Shown: piece by piece, positions 1 through 11,951 of the stretch
How the letters are laid out: the number at the start of each line of letters is the position of its first letter
Numbering within the stretch: the first letter of the stretch is position 1
Assembly: GCA_949825025.1 (NCBI GenBank)
Contig: OX463778.1
Coordinates: 46,276,829 to 46,340,828, forward strand
Reading direction: 5' to 3'
Length of the DNA: 64,000 bases
Origin: Siphlonurus alternatus
Lineage: Eukaryota; Arthropoda; Insecta; Ephemeroptera; Siphlonuridae
The notes under the pieces: generated by a model
What the model saw: the letters and a program-made list of their open reading frames with translations, nothing else
Database searches by the model: none
What the model was told of the DNA's origin: nothing
Translations under genes and position numbers: made by a program

Positions 1-1510
1 AAATTCTCTTCCTTCCTCTTTTATTCTTCTCATTTTATAAAGTTATTATTATTATTATGAGGAAGAAAAATCGAGATTATTATTTGACGTTTTATTAAGA
101 TTAATGCAAAGCACTTTTAAAATTATTCATCAAGTTTTTTTATACATTTAAAGAAAGAAGCAATGAATAATGTTGCAAGAATAATAATATAACTACATCA
201 TCATTATTTAATATGATAAGTAATAGAAAAAAAATATATATAACAAGGAGGAATAAAAAAGTAACACTATTTAGATGTTAGTTAAGAATAAAATGTTACA
301 GTCAATTGAACATCTTGATATGAAAAAAAAAAAAATCATATTTTTATTCAGTAAATGAAAATATTAATGATAAATAAATTTAAAAACAAGCTTTATATAA
401 TATAATAATGCGTGTTAATCGCTTTTAATAATTCTTATAGATGAAATTTTTAAAATGTAAAATAACTAATTAATATAAAAAATATAATATACATGAAAAG
501 CGAGCTTTGCACTGATGCAATCACAATATTTATTATCTTCTTGATTTCTTCGAGTGCCAATCGGATGTATTTATATATTCATATTGATTTAGTCAGTGAA
601 ACTAAATATAAAATAAAGTAGTTTACAGGGAAAGTAAGAAAAAATATCAGTCTAAATGATCAGCTAAAACAGCTGTTCAGTGCGACTCAGAAGAATTGAT
701 AGACAATCTCCGACTTATTTGTTGTTAATTCAGTGTGAATAATTTTAATATTAGAAGAATATAAAGAGGAAACTTCTCTCTTTTATGTTCTTTGGTAGAA
801 GTTACCATATATTATAATATATTTATTATAGTTGAATCCAAAAACGATGCATGCACGCTTTGTAAGGACATAAATCCACTAAAAAAAAAGTAAGAATTAA
901 CTCCAAGATACTTTGAATATTCTTTTTTTTTAATATATAATACTTATTCTCTCTTCCACTTTACATAAAAGGAAATTGACAAGAAACTGAGCACTGTTAA
1001 AATGCAATTGAGATAAAATGAAATACCAAGAACCTACAGGTGAGGAAAGTTTTGCTCTTTAAAATTCTTGCTGCAAAGCTACCTGCAAAGTTTTGATGAT
1101 ATATATGCAAGTGGCAAGTGGTATGTGTGGCTTGCGGTTTGCTTTGGCGAACGTACAACTATGTCATCAAAACTTTATGCATGGTAGGTCGCTTATGCAG
1201 TAGATGGAGAAAAAAAAAATCCACTGTTTCTGCTTATAAGACATACTGTCTTGGAATTTTTCTTCATTTTAAATGTTTTATGTAAAAAAATTTAATAGCA
1301 GAATACCATGTCGATGGAACGGGGATATATCTCGGAGCTAAAAACGCCATTATTGCCTTGTAGGTATGCAAACTTCGCTATACATAATTGAAGACAATAA
1401 GTTGCCTTTATGAGTCTAGAGGCAACATGCACACTTTCAACATGTGTATAACTATGCCATTCTACTTAATATAGGAACTAACTTTGCAGGCGCATATATT
1501 TCTATAACTA

Positions 1511-1642
1511 ATGGCCATAAGTTGCAGCCAACCTATCCTAGAAAAATCGGAGAATTATCCGAGAAATTTAATGTTAATTAGTAAATAATCCACGGATAAT
1601 CCTCAGATTATTCTCGGATAGGTGGCTGCTACTTACGACCAT
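1511..1642. repeat. Short inverted-repeat element (MITE-like)
   Basis: The left end reads ATGGCCATAAGTTGCAGCC and the right end is its imperfect reverse complement (GGCTGCTACTTACGACCAT). CCTATCC and (C)GGATAGG flank the inside of the arms. The interior is AT-rich and contains further GGATAAT-type inverted pieces. No reading frame is present, so this is probably a small non-autonomous DNA transposon. The family is unknown. Confidence 0.5.
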
Positions 1643-2623
1643 GAGATAAATTACTCGAAACGTTCCATCGATGTAATATAATTTCAAATTCAAGGAATTT
1701 TATAATTTTTTTTCATGCACATATTTTTACTATTTATAATTTTATTTTCCTAATGTGTTTTTGTAATGTTCAGTGGTTATGATATATCAGATTGTAATAC
1801 TGTAGCGCGAGCGTGCATCGGTGAACTGGATGTCACTTTGTGACGTCACTCCTTATTATGATAATTATTATTATAAATATAGTGAATATTATTGTGGACC
1901 AAAACACAAAATAAAGCAATACTTTTTATTATTAAATAGTCTACTGTATATTATTACACTACATGTTGTGGTAAATGAGCAATCGATCATTATTATTTAT
2001 TAATTAGTTCTCTAGAATTTAGAATATGATACAGTATAATAAAAAAAATTACATAATAACGTATGTTGAATATTTCCGTAGAAAATAAAAAATATAGAAA
2101 AGAGCTGATTTTTGTTTAATTAAATTGATTTGTATCAAATTTTATTTTATTAATTTGATATGGAAATTATTAGAATTTGACTATATAATATTATATATAT
2201 AATATAATATAATATTATATATTATTAACAAACAAACAAAAATTTAGTGATTAATGGTTTAGTTAAAAAAAATGTTACTGAATCAATTTTTTTTTTTTTC
2301 AGTAAATATTTACATAATATTACTCCAGCCAGGGCTATATTGAAATATTGAAATGATTTCAATAAATAATGTCAAAATTCTTATTTCATGATATTAAAAT
2401 GTTCATAATCTTTGCATTTTAATTAAATAAATTATTAATAGTTTTTGTTCTTTTTATTTTAAATATAACTGAAAAATACATTTTAATTATAGTATTATAC
2501 ACTATGATAACGATGATTTTGAATATTTTTAACTATTTATTTTTACTCGATAATTTGTTAATACTTTTGACACAATGTGAGGTTTAAATTCAATATAATT
2601 ATGTGCATTAGTATACTCTAAAG

Positions 2624-2696
2624 CTGTGTGTAAGATAAGAAATTATTAGTTTCATAGGATTCCTTTGTCACCAATAATTTCTTATCTTACACACAG
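2624..2696. other. Perfect 24-bp hairpin
   Basis: Positions 2624-2647 (CTGTGTGTAAGATAAGAAAT...) are exactly complementary to 2673-2696, separated by a 25-nt loop. The size (about 73 nt) would suit a microRNA or siRNA precursor. It would equally suit the remnant of a short palindromic transposon. The perfect pairing with no bulges makes a small mobile element somewhat more likely than a conserved miRNA. Confidence 0.45.
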
Positions 2697-3360
2697 GCCA
2701 CACAGTTTCATAAGGTGCAAGGATTTGAAGAGTCAAACCATTCAAACATAAAAACAACACATATATAAAATTTCTTTTTATTAACAAATTATCAAATGCT
2801 GCAAAGTATAAAAAATGGCAATTCTTAACTACAATATGAATAATTTTTGAAACGTTGAGATAATTTTTCCTGCAAATAGGTGAAAAAAGAAGTATTTGAC
2901 ACCTCTCGGATTTTTTTTATTTTTTTAATATTTTTCTTTTATTTGTTATTTCTGTGAAAGATGGCAATACTGGCAATCACAAATTATTATTTTACATTTT
3001 TTTTTTATTCACGCAATGCAAAGATATTTAATTTAGTACTATACTATATTATTTACATGAAGTGTTAATTAAGAATTTTTAAGTTATATATATTTTTTTT
3101 TTGAATTCATTTGGATGAAAAATAATTAATAAACAGTCTTTAATGACTATAAAATATTGTGAATAATCCATGCCATTACAAAAAAATTGTTATATTCCAA
3201 TGTAAAAGCAAGCAATAACCTTTACGTTTTCTGTTATTGGATTTAAAGGAATGGAAAGGAAAGGCTTTATACGGTGTGCACATTGTGAATTGCAAATTTA
3301 TCTCACATCCTTTGTAGCGGGAACGTTGAAGCGTGTATACGTAGAGCGTCGCGCCTGTGC

Positions 3361-3381
3361 GGGTGTGGGTGGGTGGGTGGG
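3361..3381 (+). other. G-quadruplex-type motif
   Basis: Five GGG runs separated by loops of one to three bases (GGGTGTGGGTGGGTGGGTGG) satisfy the usual G3+N1-7 pattern. A pyrimidine-rich stretch at about 3400-3480 follows. No gene start is recognised nearby, so a regulatory role is unproven. Confidence 0.5.
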
Positions 3382-4015
3382 TACCTCTGAGATTTTCCTT
3401 CCATTCCTTGCCATTCTCCACTCTGTCTCTCAGTCTGGAATCCTCCCGCCTCCTCCTCTCTTCTCCTCCCTCCTCGCTTCAACACCTCTTAGGACGATCA
3501 ATTGTGGAAGGGTACAGAGGAATGACTAATGTATATAAGCGCACTTCAAACTATGATTGTGCACAGTTTAAAATGACGCACATTCAAAAATTGATGTTAT
3601 AGTTGATTATAGTAATTATTCCATTGATTAAGTGATGATGATACCAAAAATAAAGAAATTTTATTAAAATGAGCGTTTTTCTTTATAACCTATATTATAG
3701 TTTATTATCCTTTTCAATAAAATATTAATATAATATAATTAATATACAATACATCATTCTTATAATTAGCTGTATAGATCGAGGTAGCTGTTTATATTAC
3801 AACATTCTTTTGTACATATAGATAAAAAAAATCCAATTTAATTCCTAAATAAAATTTAATTAGCGATTTGCAATTAAAAAAAAATAAAAAATACCAAAAA
3901 TACCTAGTTACCTATACTGTTACCTACATCAGAAGACAAAGGACTATTAAAGCATTGATGGTGGTGACTTTGCATGGTAAGTGGTAAGATTTGAAAGACA
4001 TAGAGAAAAAAGAGA

Positions 4016-4020
<5 letters not shown>

Positions 4021-4107
<87 letters not shown>
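4021..4107. repeat. (AG)n microsatellite
   Basis: An uninterrupted AG dinucleotide tract of about 87 bp. A short CT tract follows at about 4257-4276. The long Ser-Leu and Arg-Glu frames here are artefacts of the repeat. Confidence 0.95.
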
Positions 4108-4109
<2 letters not shown>

Positions 4110-5944
4110 CAGGCAATCAAAGATTACATCTGTACGATAGCAGGTCATGGGCAGACATTGCAGAGCGTTGAAAAGCTTCAGCACGTGGTGAGATTGCAAA
4201 GCCCGCACCGGGCAGTATAGCACTTTCACATTGAACACGCGGATCTTGATCTACTATCTCTCTCTCTCTCTCTCTCACTGCGTCTAATGAAACGTTCTCT
4301 CACTATATAGATTATAGCCAGGCTTTATATCGGATCGACTCTTGAAATTGTGGAAAAAGGATTGATTTATTTATACAAGCAAAAAAGTAAAAAAGAAAGA
4401 AAAAAATGTATAATTATCCTATAATATTGTTCAAAAATTTTTGTGCACGTGCATTCAGCGTATATATATTTAGGTTGGATGGAAGAGTGGGCCATTTGGC
4501 CTAAATCCCGCCTCTATAATAAAGACGATTTTATTATTATTATTATATATTATAGTGAACGTCAACAGTATTATTTGTTTCAGTTTAATTTATTTCAAAC
4601 TCAGAATTTTAGTAATTTTACCACTACACCGATTTATTCTTTTATTGCACACAATGGGAAATTCTCTGACAACTCAAATTTTAATTTAACTATACTATAT
4701 TATGATAGGGTACATATTAAGAATAAGTTTGAATTAAGTTTCAACTTTTTTAAATCAAATTTGGGGACTCTGAAGGGATTATTAGAATAGGGGCAAAGTA
4801 TGCAACCCGCGCGCAAACCTGAAAACTGTGACGTAGAAACTCCCTAGTTAACACACAACAACTGCCTGATATCATAGTTTGAGCGTCAAGGAGTGATTAG
4901 CTATAAATTTTAGTAGCAAGATCGAAATCAGCGAGTTTTTCTACCCTATAATAGTATCAATAGTTTTGTCCCTAATATCAGTTTACTTTAAGGGTGATAA
5001 TCGAAAATATAAATTTAATGCAGGAAAATTTCGCCTGCTAGGCAGTTTCTACGTCACGTTTTGGCACTAAATTCAAAAGAAGGAAGATTTTTAAAAAATT
5101 CTCATGTCTCCAATTTTGAAAATTGAAACTTTTTTTGTTTTGGGAATTTCAAGGAATAGAGCATCTGCATGAAAAAATAATAATAATAATAATAAATGTA
5201 GGAGAATTCCTCATTTGATGCGAATAAAAAATCTAATTTACGTCCTTTATTTGAAATTTTTTGTAAAGAGTTAAGGCTTCTCAAATAATCAAAATATTGA
5301 AATTTTCCTCTCAAAAATTATTTAACTGAAAAAATACAGTCAATACTAGGCTAATTATGTAACGCAGTGAAGCTTTTTGTTCAGTTATTGTTCATGTTCA
5401 ACATAATAAACCACATCTAATAATACAATAATGATATAATACTAATTATAATATATTTTAGTGCATGTTTCATGCTTGAAATTTAATATAAAATTAAGAA
5501 ATTAATCTACAACAGTGAACAACACGAAGTAATCTACAAGGACTAGCTGGCCAATATACGAACAACACATTATAATTAGTTGACCAATCTAAAATAAAAA
5601 TTTTAATTAACAAAAATCGACATCCTTGGAAAAGTATATATTTCCGGAAAATCGCGCAATGAGGAAGAAATATACTTGTCCACTTTTGGTGAACACAATT
5701 TTATTGTTTTATGTTAAGTATAGGCTTTGCTTATTTTTTATTTGATTTGTCGTTTATTCGTTCCCATTTTCCCATACAGACAAGTCCTATTATATTTTTC
5801 TCAAGCAGGACATAGTGCGTCTTTTTTTTTCTCTTTTAAATTTATTTAATTAATTTATACTAATAATTTAATAATTAATTTTATTTTATTTCACATTTAA
5901 TTTCATTAATATGATATATATACTGCATGTCAACCGGGCCAAAG

Positions 5945-6226
5945 CCGAATTCGGCCCAAGGCCGAAAAAAATGCACAGAACTAGATTGGAGCATCGCGGA
6001 ATGCTCCAAAACACGAAATGAATTCAAATTTCGGCTTTGGGTCAAACCACGAGATGCTCTAAACTATAGTTCTGGTAAAATCAAAATGCTCCAAAGCAGA
6101 TGGAGACTTTTCTTCGGCTTTTTGGAGCATTTTCATTTGATGACCATCAGAACTTAAAGTTTGAAGCATCGTGATTTGACCCAAAACAGAAATGAGATTT
6201 TATTTCGGGTTTGGAGCAAAATTTGC
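5945..6226. repeat. Degenerate foldback with GGAGCAT repeats
   Basis: Short motifs (GGAGCAT/ATGCTCC, TTTCGGCTTTGGGTCAAACCA and its inverse TGACCCAAAACAGAAATGA) recur in both orientations across about 280 bp, giving a weak inverted-repeat layout. The edges are approximate. No coding potential is seen. Confidence 0.35.
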
Positions 6227-7084
6227 CCACATCTAGTTGTGCGCATTTTGCAGAGTTCACGTTACTTAATTATTATTTATATTCTCAATTTAATCAGTTT
6301 GAGTACTTAATTTACGTCAAAAAATGCTTACCATCACATTTACTCAAAAGAGACGGATTTTAAGTGCGCGGCACAATAATATTTATTTAAAATGAAGATC
6401 AAAGTAAAAAATAAATAATATATATTATGTGCTGACTGCTATAAGCTGAAGTATATCGTCGAGGGAGATAAGTCTAACTTCTAGCCAAAAATATGTTTTA
6501 TTTATTTATTTGACGTGTGTCTCAATTAAAAAGCGGACTCAATCACAGATTTTAGACATTGCAGTACAAGACAAAAAAATATCCTCCGCATTTTAAAGAA
6601 AATATTGTAAAAGTTAGTGAGGTACACTCTCATTTTACAAGACAATCTGAAAATTATTTTGTTAAATATGTAAAAACAAATAGTACTAAAAATTCATTTT
6701 TCAGCTGTACGCGGCGTGGAACAAAGTTATTAATTATATAATTCCTTATATATATTATAAAATAGTTTAACTGAAAAACAAAAAAACAAATTAGTCATAC
6801 ATAAATATATACATAATACACATATATATTAATTGAGACATACACAAAAAAAAATACATAATTAGAACAAATTCTAAAAAATTAATTATCAATTATCATT
6901 TTTTTTATTCATTATAAATTCACATAATACATATTTTTTTACATACAAGATTGTGATTCACTTTGATTAACATAATTTTTCTGTTTTGTTGTTATATATG
7001 AATTTGCAAAAATCTGAATCAATTTGATTGTTATAAATTTGGGGGATATATGGTCTCAAAACGGAAATTTACTCATTTCTCGTA

Positions 7085-7328
7085 TTAAGGTAGAGATAAC
7101 ACGCCCAATGATAAAAAAAATCCCATTCATAAAAATTATGAAAAAAATTTAGAATCATGAGCTCTTAATAACTCGAAAACTATATAGCTCGTTTTTGTAT
7201 ACCTGATATTAATTTTACCTACTGATAATTAATTATAGATGTTAGGGAGAACATTATATTTTTTTTTCATAATTTTTATGAATGGGATTTTTATGATACT
7301 AACATTGGGCATGTTATCTCTACCTTAA
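7085..7328. mobile_element. MITE family B (TTAAGG ends), copy 1
   Basis: The left end TTAAGGTAGAGATAAC is matched by GTTATCTCTACCTTAA at the right end. Next inside are CCCAATG and CATTGGG. The interior shares the 'tatacctgatatt...ctactgata...agaacatt' core with the copies at 18488, 45793 and 56665. It is a non-coding palindromic element, presumably mobilised by an autonomous DNA transposon elsewhere in the genome. Confidence 0.75.
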
Positions 7329-7769
7329 CATCTTACATAAACTTTTTATGCATGCATTCATGATTTTATTGTCCCATATAATATATATGTGTCCCTTTAA
7401 TTAAAGTGCAAAGTCCGCTAAGTGGCTAAGTCCGCTTTGATTTGTGTTTTCGAATTCTTCGATGTTAAAAAAAATTGAGCTACGAATTACGAAATCCGAA
7501 CATTTCAAAATGGCGCTGGCGGTAAACAAAAATAAATAAAAAATAACGTGTTGAAAACCAAACCAAGGAGAAAACATTTCCTCCTTGTTGAAAACGTTGA
7601 GCATCATCGACCCTACTATTCTTACGTAGAGTCAAGACGTCGAGGTAATGTTAAATTATTATACTGCATGGCTTCATATATTTACAGTTATGTATGCATT
7701 TCATTATGTAGCTTACTGCAGCTTATACAGTATGCATACTATACTGTATTACACTGCATCATACACAAT

Positions 7770-7895
7770 AAGGTCCTTTCACATAGTCAGATTTTGCTGC
7801 AAAAACATGCAGCAACAAAAAATGTACCGCCGTAAGAAAATCAAAATGAGCTTGATTTTCTTGCAAAAGTGTTGCGGCGTGATTGTGAAAGAAGC
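7770..7895. mobile_element. MITE family E (AAGGTSCTTTC ends), diverged copy
   Basis: It begins AAGGTCCTTTCACATA and ends near GTGAAAGAAGCT. The interior AAAATCAAAATGAGCTTGATTTTC resembles that of the clearer copy at 48206-48469. The frames over it carry no recognisable domain. Confidence 0.45.
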
Positions 7896-8214
7896 TATAT
7901 ACACCATAATATTCACATGCATACAGTATGATACACTGTACAGTAGGGCAACAGTACAGTAATACACACATACTGGTATATTCATAAAGCATATCATGTA
8001 TTATATGCATATCATACTGCATGTATAATTATGCACAATATAATATACACCTCTCTGGAGAGTCTGGACAGCACAAGACTCTTGCACTACCACACAGTCT
8101 AATTAATAAGAGTCTTTACTCTCTTTGAGTGTATGCTGTCGTCTATATAATTATGTATGCATACAGTATGCATACGTAGCTGTGGTGAACCATGACTTGT
8201 TTGTTTTTATATAT

Positions 8215-8659
8215 AATAGGCGACTTGTCCTTACACTGATCCTCACTATCTTTGAGTGGCGCTACAACTTCGTGTACAGTCAAAGTATATATGTAGAAAC
8301 GAAACAATACGTTGCGAAGATAGGGGGAAAATTTGTGAACCGCGAGTTAGGTACGAAAGAAGATAAAAAGTTGCCATTTTTCACTGCCAAAACGTGGTAT
8401 ATCTATTCTAGTTTGCTTCAGTACAATTGTTTTCACCGTAGCACTGCTCAATTCCAAATACTAGCGAGTTAAAGACAACTACCTCGAGCCACCGCGGCTT
8501 GTGTGTGACGCCATGCTGCCAAGCGATTGATTGACCACAGAGCAGCCATTGATGGATCATGAACAGCATGACGTCATGCTGTCAAGTGATTGGTCGTTGC
8601 AAAAAGTTGCAGCGCCACTCACAGATGGCGAGAATCAGTGTAAGGGAAAGTCGCCTATT
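8215..8659. repeat. Foldback element, ATAGGCGACTT ends
   Basis: The left arm from about 8215 (AATAGGCGACTTGTCCTTAC...) is matched in inverted orientation by the right arm ending at 8659 (...GTAAGGGAAAGTCGCCTATT). The matching continues inward through GAGTGGCGCTACAACTT and AAGTTGCAGCGCCACTC. The arms are about 60-70 bp and diverged. The open frame across the centre (8125-8472) is explained by the element and has no known domain. Confidence 0.65.
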
Positions 8660-9035
8660 GAATATTGTTATTTTAATTGTGGTATTTTGGATGTTTGTCT
8701 ATGATTGTATTACTAATATTTTTTTTGTTTTTACAGCTATTTCAAATTTAATTAATGTTTAGTTTGTAGTCACAATGTATCAACTGATAATTAGTGTGAA
8801 TAAATAAAATAAATAAATAAATATATGATGGTATGGGAGCATAGACTCATGGGTAGACTCATGGGTAGACTCTAGGTGTTGTTCTTACACCTCACAAACT
8901 TGTAAATCTGTATCTTTGTCTATTGGAGAAATGAGAATGTATGCTATCTATGCATACTGCCTGCATTTGTATGGTATAATAATTAATTTTATTTTGCCTT
9001 TAACGAGTTTAATTATATGTAAAAGATAAAGACAC

Positions 9036-9202
9036 TAGGCCTGTTCGTAAACCAGTCATAAACCCTGCTCGGTTATGTACTCTAAACGGTCTTCTTGTCG
9101 GTTTACGAACAAAAACTGTGACATCATTTGCACCATGTCTGCCCCACCCTCTGAACTGGTGTAGGCAAGGTATACTCCAAGCAGGGTTTACGAACAGGCC
9201 TA
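9036..9202. mobile_element. MITE, TAGGCCTGTTCGTAAACC ends
   Basis: An 18-bp terminal repeat, TAGGCCTGTTCGTAAACC at 9036 and its exact inverse GGTTTACGAACAGGCCTA ending at 9202, bounds a 167-bp non-coding element. CCCTGCT-type motifs lie just inside both ends. Confidence 0.7.
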
Positions 9203-10517
9203 CTATCCTTTTTTACATTAATCACAGTAATGCTTATTTTATGCAATTAAGCAAGACCCAGCTTCCAGTCAGCATTTCATTACTGGTATTGATTGAGGAA
9301 ATGTGCATATTAGAGGTCTGCAAGGGCCGGATTTTTTAGGCCCGGCCCAGTTCGTTTTGGTGGCTGCTGTGTCCAGCCTGTACCCGTGAAACCTACTTCA
9401 CACTACGGCCTGCCCGTAATTCAACCTCGGCTTGCTCTACAGTATTACAAATCTTAGTTTACGTGTGGATTCACTGCGCGCGGCGGACATCTTGAAAATA
9501 AATATTAAGGATCTTATGGATGCCGCCATTCAGTCTAGACCTAGACTGTCTGGAGCTGGCGCCATAGTGTCTACAGGTATTCTAAGATCTGTTAGACTGT
9601 ATGTGTGCCTTTTTATTTTGGTTGGTTGGTTGGTATTTTGGGGCAATTGACACATTTTGGCCTTTTTATTTTAGTGCTTTACAACCCATTATAAAACTGA
9701 CAACAAATAGGCACATAAGAGAGAAAAAATTAATATACATTTTTTTTCTATAAGGCGGTTGCATGAGCAACGCAATCAGTCTACTTTACAGGGGCTGAGT
9801 GAAAACATGCGCGCGCAGCGTGCCATGCCGGTGGAGTGGTAGAGAACTCTGCATGCAGGCAAAAAATTATTAAAAAAACACATTATAAACTATTTAAAAT
9901 GAAAATAAAAAATGTAAGGTGAACAAAATGTTTAAAATAAAATTTACAAACTTTTGCTCACCTCAGAATTCAGAATCTTTTCTTTATATATTTTTAATTT
10001 TTTTTTTAATATTTTCTCCTATGCTTATGCATTGCGGAGCTCCACCAGGCCACCATCGACGACTGGCGGACAAGTGTTGAAACTCCCGATCCAAGGTCAC
10101 ACTGACGTCACACGCAAGCGCCTAATTGAAATATATATATATAATATTATATTATATTATATTATATTATATATATTTATTTATTTACATATTTTTTCTA
10201 GGTATGTTTGTGTGTTTACAAACAAACCTCATATATTTTATTTTCTCCTATAGTGCGGTAGTGCGCCCAGTTCCGGAGAGAAACCCTATGTTCTCCCCTT
10301 CCTCCCCCTTATCTACACCATGCACTGACTATATTGCAATATCTTTGACCATTTTGTATCAATGCAGCACAATATAAAGCCTTGCTGTCTCATCTAATTG
10401 AAAGCTTTAGGCATGCCTATGAAATGCACCTGTCTGATATCTTGTCAATGTACAGCAGGTCTTACAGCTGGCAGTATATTATGTCATCTGACTAAGCATC
10501 TGTGAAATCTGGGCAAA
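9203..10517. other. Upstream flank of SNUPN, no gene seen
   Basis: No exon is recognised here. The stretch includes a TA/ATT-rich tract at about 10125-10175 and a CRE-type palindrome at 10103. The 5' UTR and promoter of SNUPN probably lie in its distal part, but no TATA or initiator can be assigned with confidence. Confidence 0.4.
10103..10110. promoter_or_regulatory. CRE-type TGACGTCA palindrome upstream of SNUPN
   Basis: A consensus CREB/ATF octamer lies about 0.4 kb upstream of the snurportin start codon, in a locally GC-richer patch. An identical octamer lies upstream of ABHD17. Binding is not shown; chance occurrence in a 64-kb window is quite possible. Confidence 0.3.
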
Positions 10518-11913
10518 ATGGCAGCAGTTCTGTTTTCCAATGGTAATGGAATACCTGATGACACTGGGACAAATGACACGCAAAACCCGGAGCAGAATAC
10601 CTCAACATGGAAAAAACACTACAAAATGAAAAGCTTCTCTTCAGACCAAGAAGATAGAAGGAAAAGACTTCTTGAAATTCAAAAAAAGTGAGTAGTATAA
10701 ATACATAATTTAAATATTTGATATTCATGTATTTTTAAAGAAGTCCGATGACTTTAGAAATTTTTGGTTTAAAGTACCTTCCGAGTAGTTTTAGTGACAT
10801 TTTATTTTATTATCATTATATAATATATAATTGAAATTAAAGTAAGTTTTTCAACTTACGGAACATTGGCGGTATTTATAATTATTTTAAACCCAAACCG
10901 TGTTTACCCGCCAAGGTAAGAAAGAAAATTGTCAGAAAATTTAAAAGTCTAGCCAGGGTGGGACTCGAACCCACATCCCTTGCATTCGCGGCCAAGTGCT
11001 TTAACCATTACACCACCCGGTCGACCTTCAAATTCTCTGACTCTTCTCAATCTTGTATTACACGCCACATTCAATCATTAATACACTTACAAAGGTGTTA
11101 ATAATTTGGAGACTACTCTTGTAGTTTAAAATGGTTTTGCGGCTCATTCATCCGAGTGGAGTGGAGTGAGTGTTTTGAGTTCCTTTCAAAAGGAACTATA
11201 ACTCTTTATATGTGCTGGGCCCAAATTTTTGTTGAATTATGATGACTACAAAAATTCTTTGAGTTAAATTTAAATGTTGTAATAATCAACATTTCCATCA
11301 ATTTCCAAATTTTAAAATGTCACAAATGACTATGCTGTACACCGGTATGCCCGTAAAACACTCAATAAAGATTTCATGCACTTACTGTCTTCGTCTTTTC
11401 AGTGCATGTGAGTTAGTCTACTTTGAGAAAGTTGATTATTTCTGTTAGTCCGCTGCAACGCTACACTATCAATGTACATTATAGTACAATAGAAATCCGT
11501 TAGTCTGATCAGCCACCACAAAGTTACAAGGTGCTCCCTAATTTCTTTTCAGATAAAACAAGCATTTTACCAAAAAAATTTATAAATTCAAGGTTTTGAT
11601 TTTAGTGCAGAATTCTAAGTTTAATTTTTTTACTGCACTCACAGAATGATACATCTTTTCAGACCATATTCCATCTTTGAAAGTATAGTACATGTTTTGC
11701 TAAGATGACTATAATGTTTAACAAAAATTTCAGAAAACGTAAAGAGACCTTTAATTCAAGTCGGCAAATTGAAGTCCTGATACCAGAGGAAGAGTTTGAG
11801 GAAGAGGAAAAGGATGTGACAGAGGACATGGAGTGTACAGCTGCAACTAAAAAGGTAAATTCAATATCTTCATACCACAAGATACAATTGGAATGTACAC
11901 TGTTTTCGCTGTA

Positions 11914-11951
<38 letters not shown>

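Larger units (their letters stand above)
1..8214. other. Gene-free AT-rich region
   Basis: I see no recognisable protein-coding gene here. Open frames are short, low in complexity and resemble no family I know. The stretch holds AT-rich simple sequence and several inverted-repeat elements listed separately (1511, 2624, 5945, 7085, 7770). It also has a CT- and GT-rich patch at about 3360-3480 and an AG microsatellite at 4021. Distant or non-coding exons of an unseen gene cannot be excluded. Confidence 0.6.

Noticed and set aside
3904..4238. Long Ser-Leu and Arg-Glu reading frames
   Set aside because: They are the six-frame reading of the AG microsatellite at 4021-4107 and not genes.
4443..4790. 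115-aa plus-strand frame
   Set aside because: Phe/Asn/Ile/Tyr-rich as expected from random AT-rich DNA; no domain, no splice sites and no conserved-looking segment.
8125..8472. 115-aa frame downstream of TGCATAC repeats
   Set aside because: It overlaps a foldback arm (8215-8659), has no recognisable domain, and its composition matches non-coding AT-rich DNA.
10951..11022. Functional tRNA gene
   Set aside because: U33 is replaced, the anticodon stem has a mismatch and the acceptor stem is imperfect; SINE head or pseudogene is the better call.
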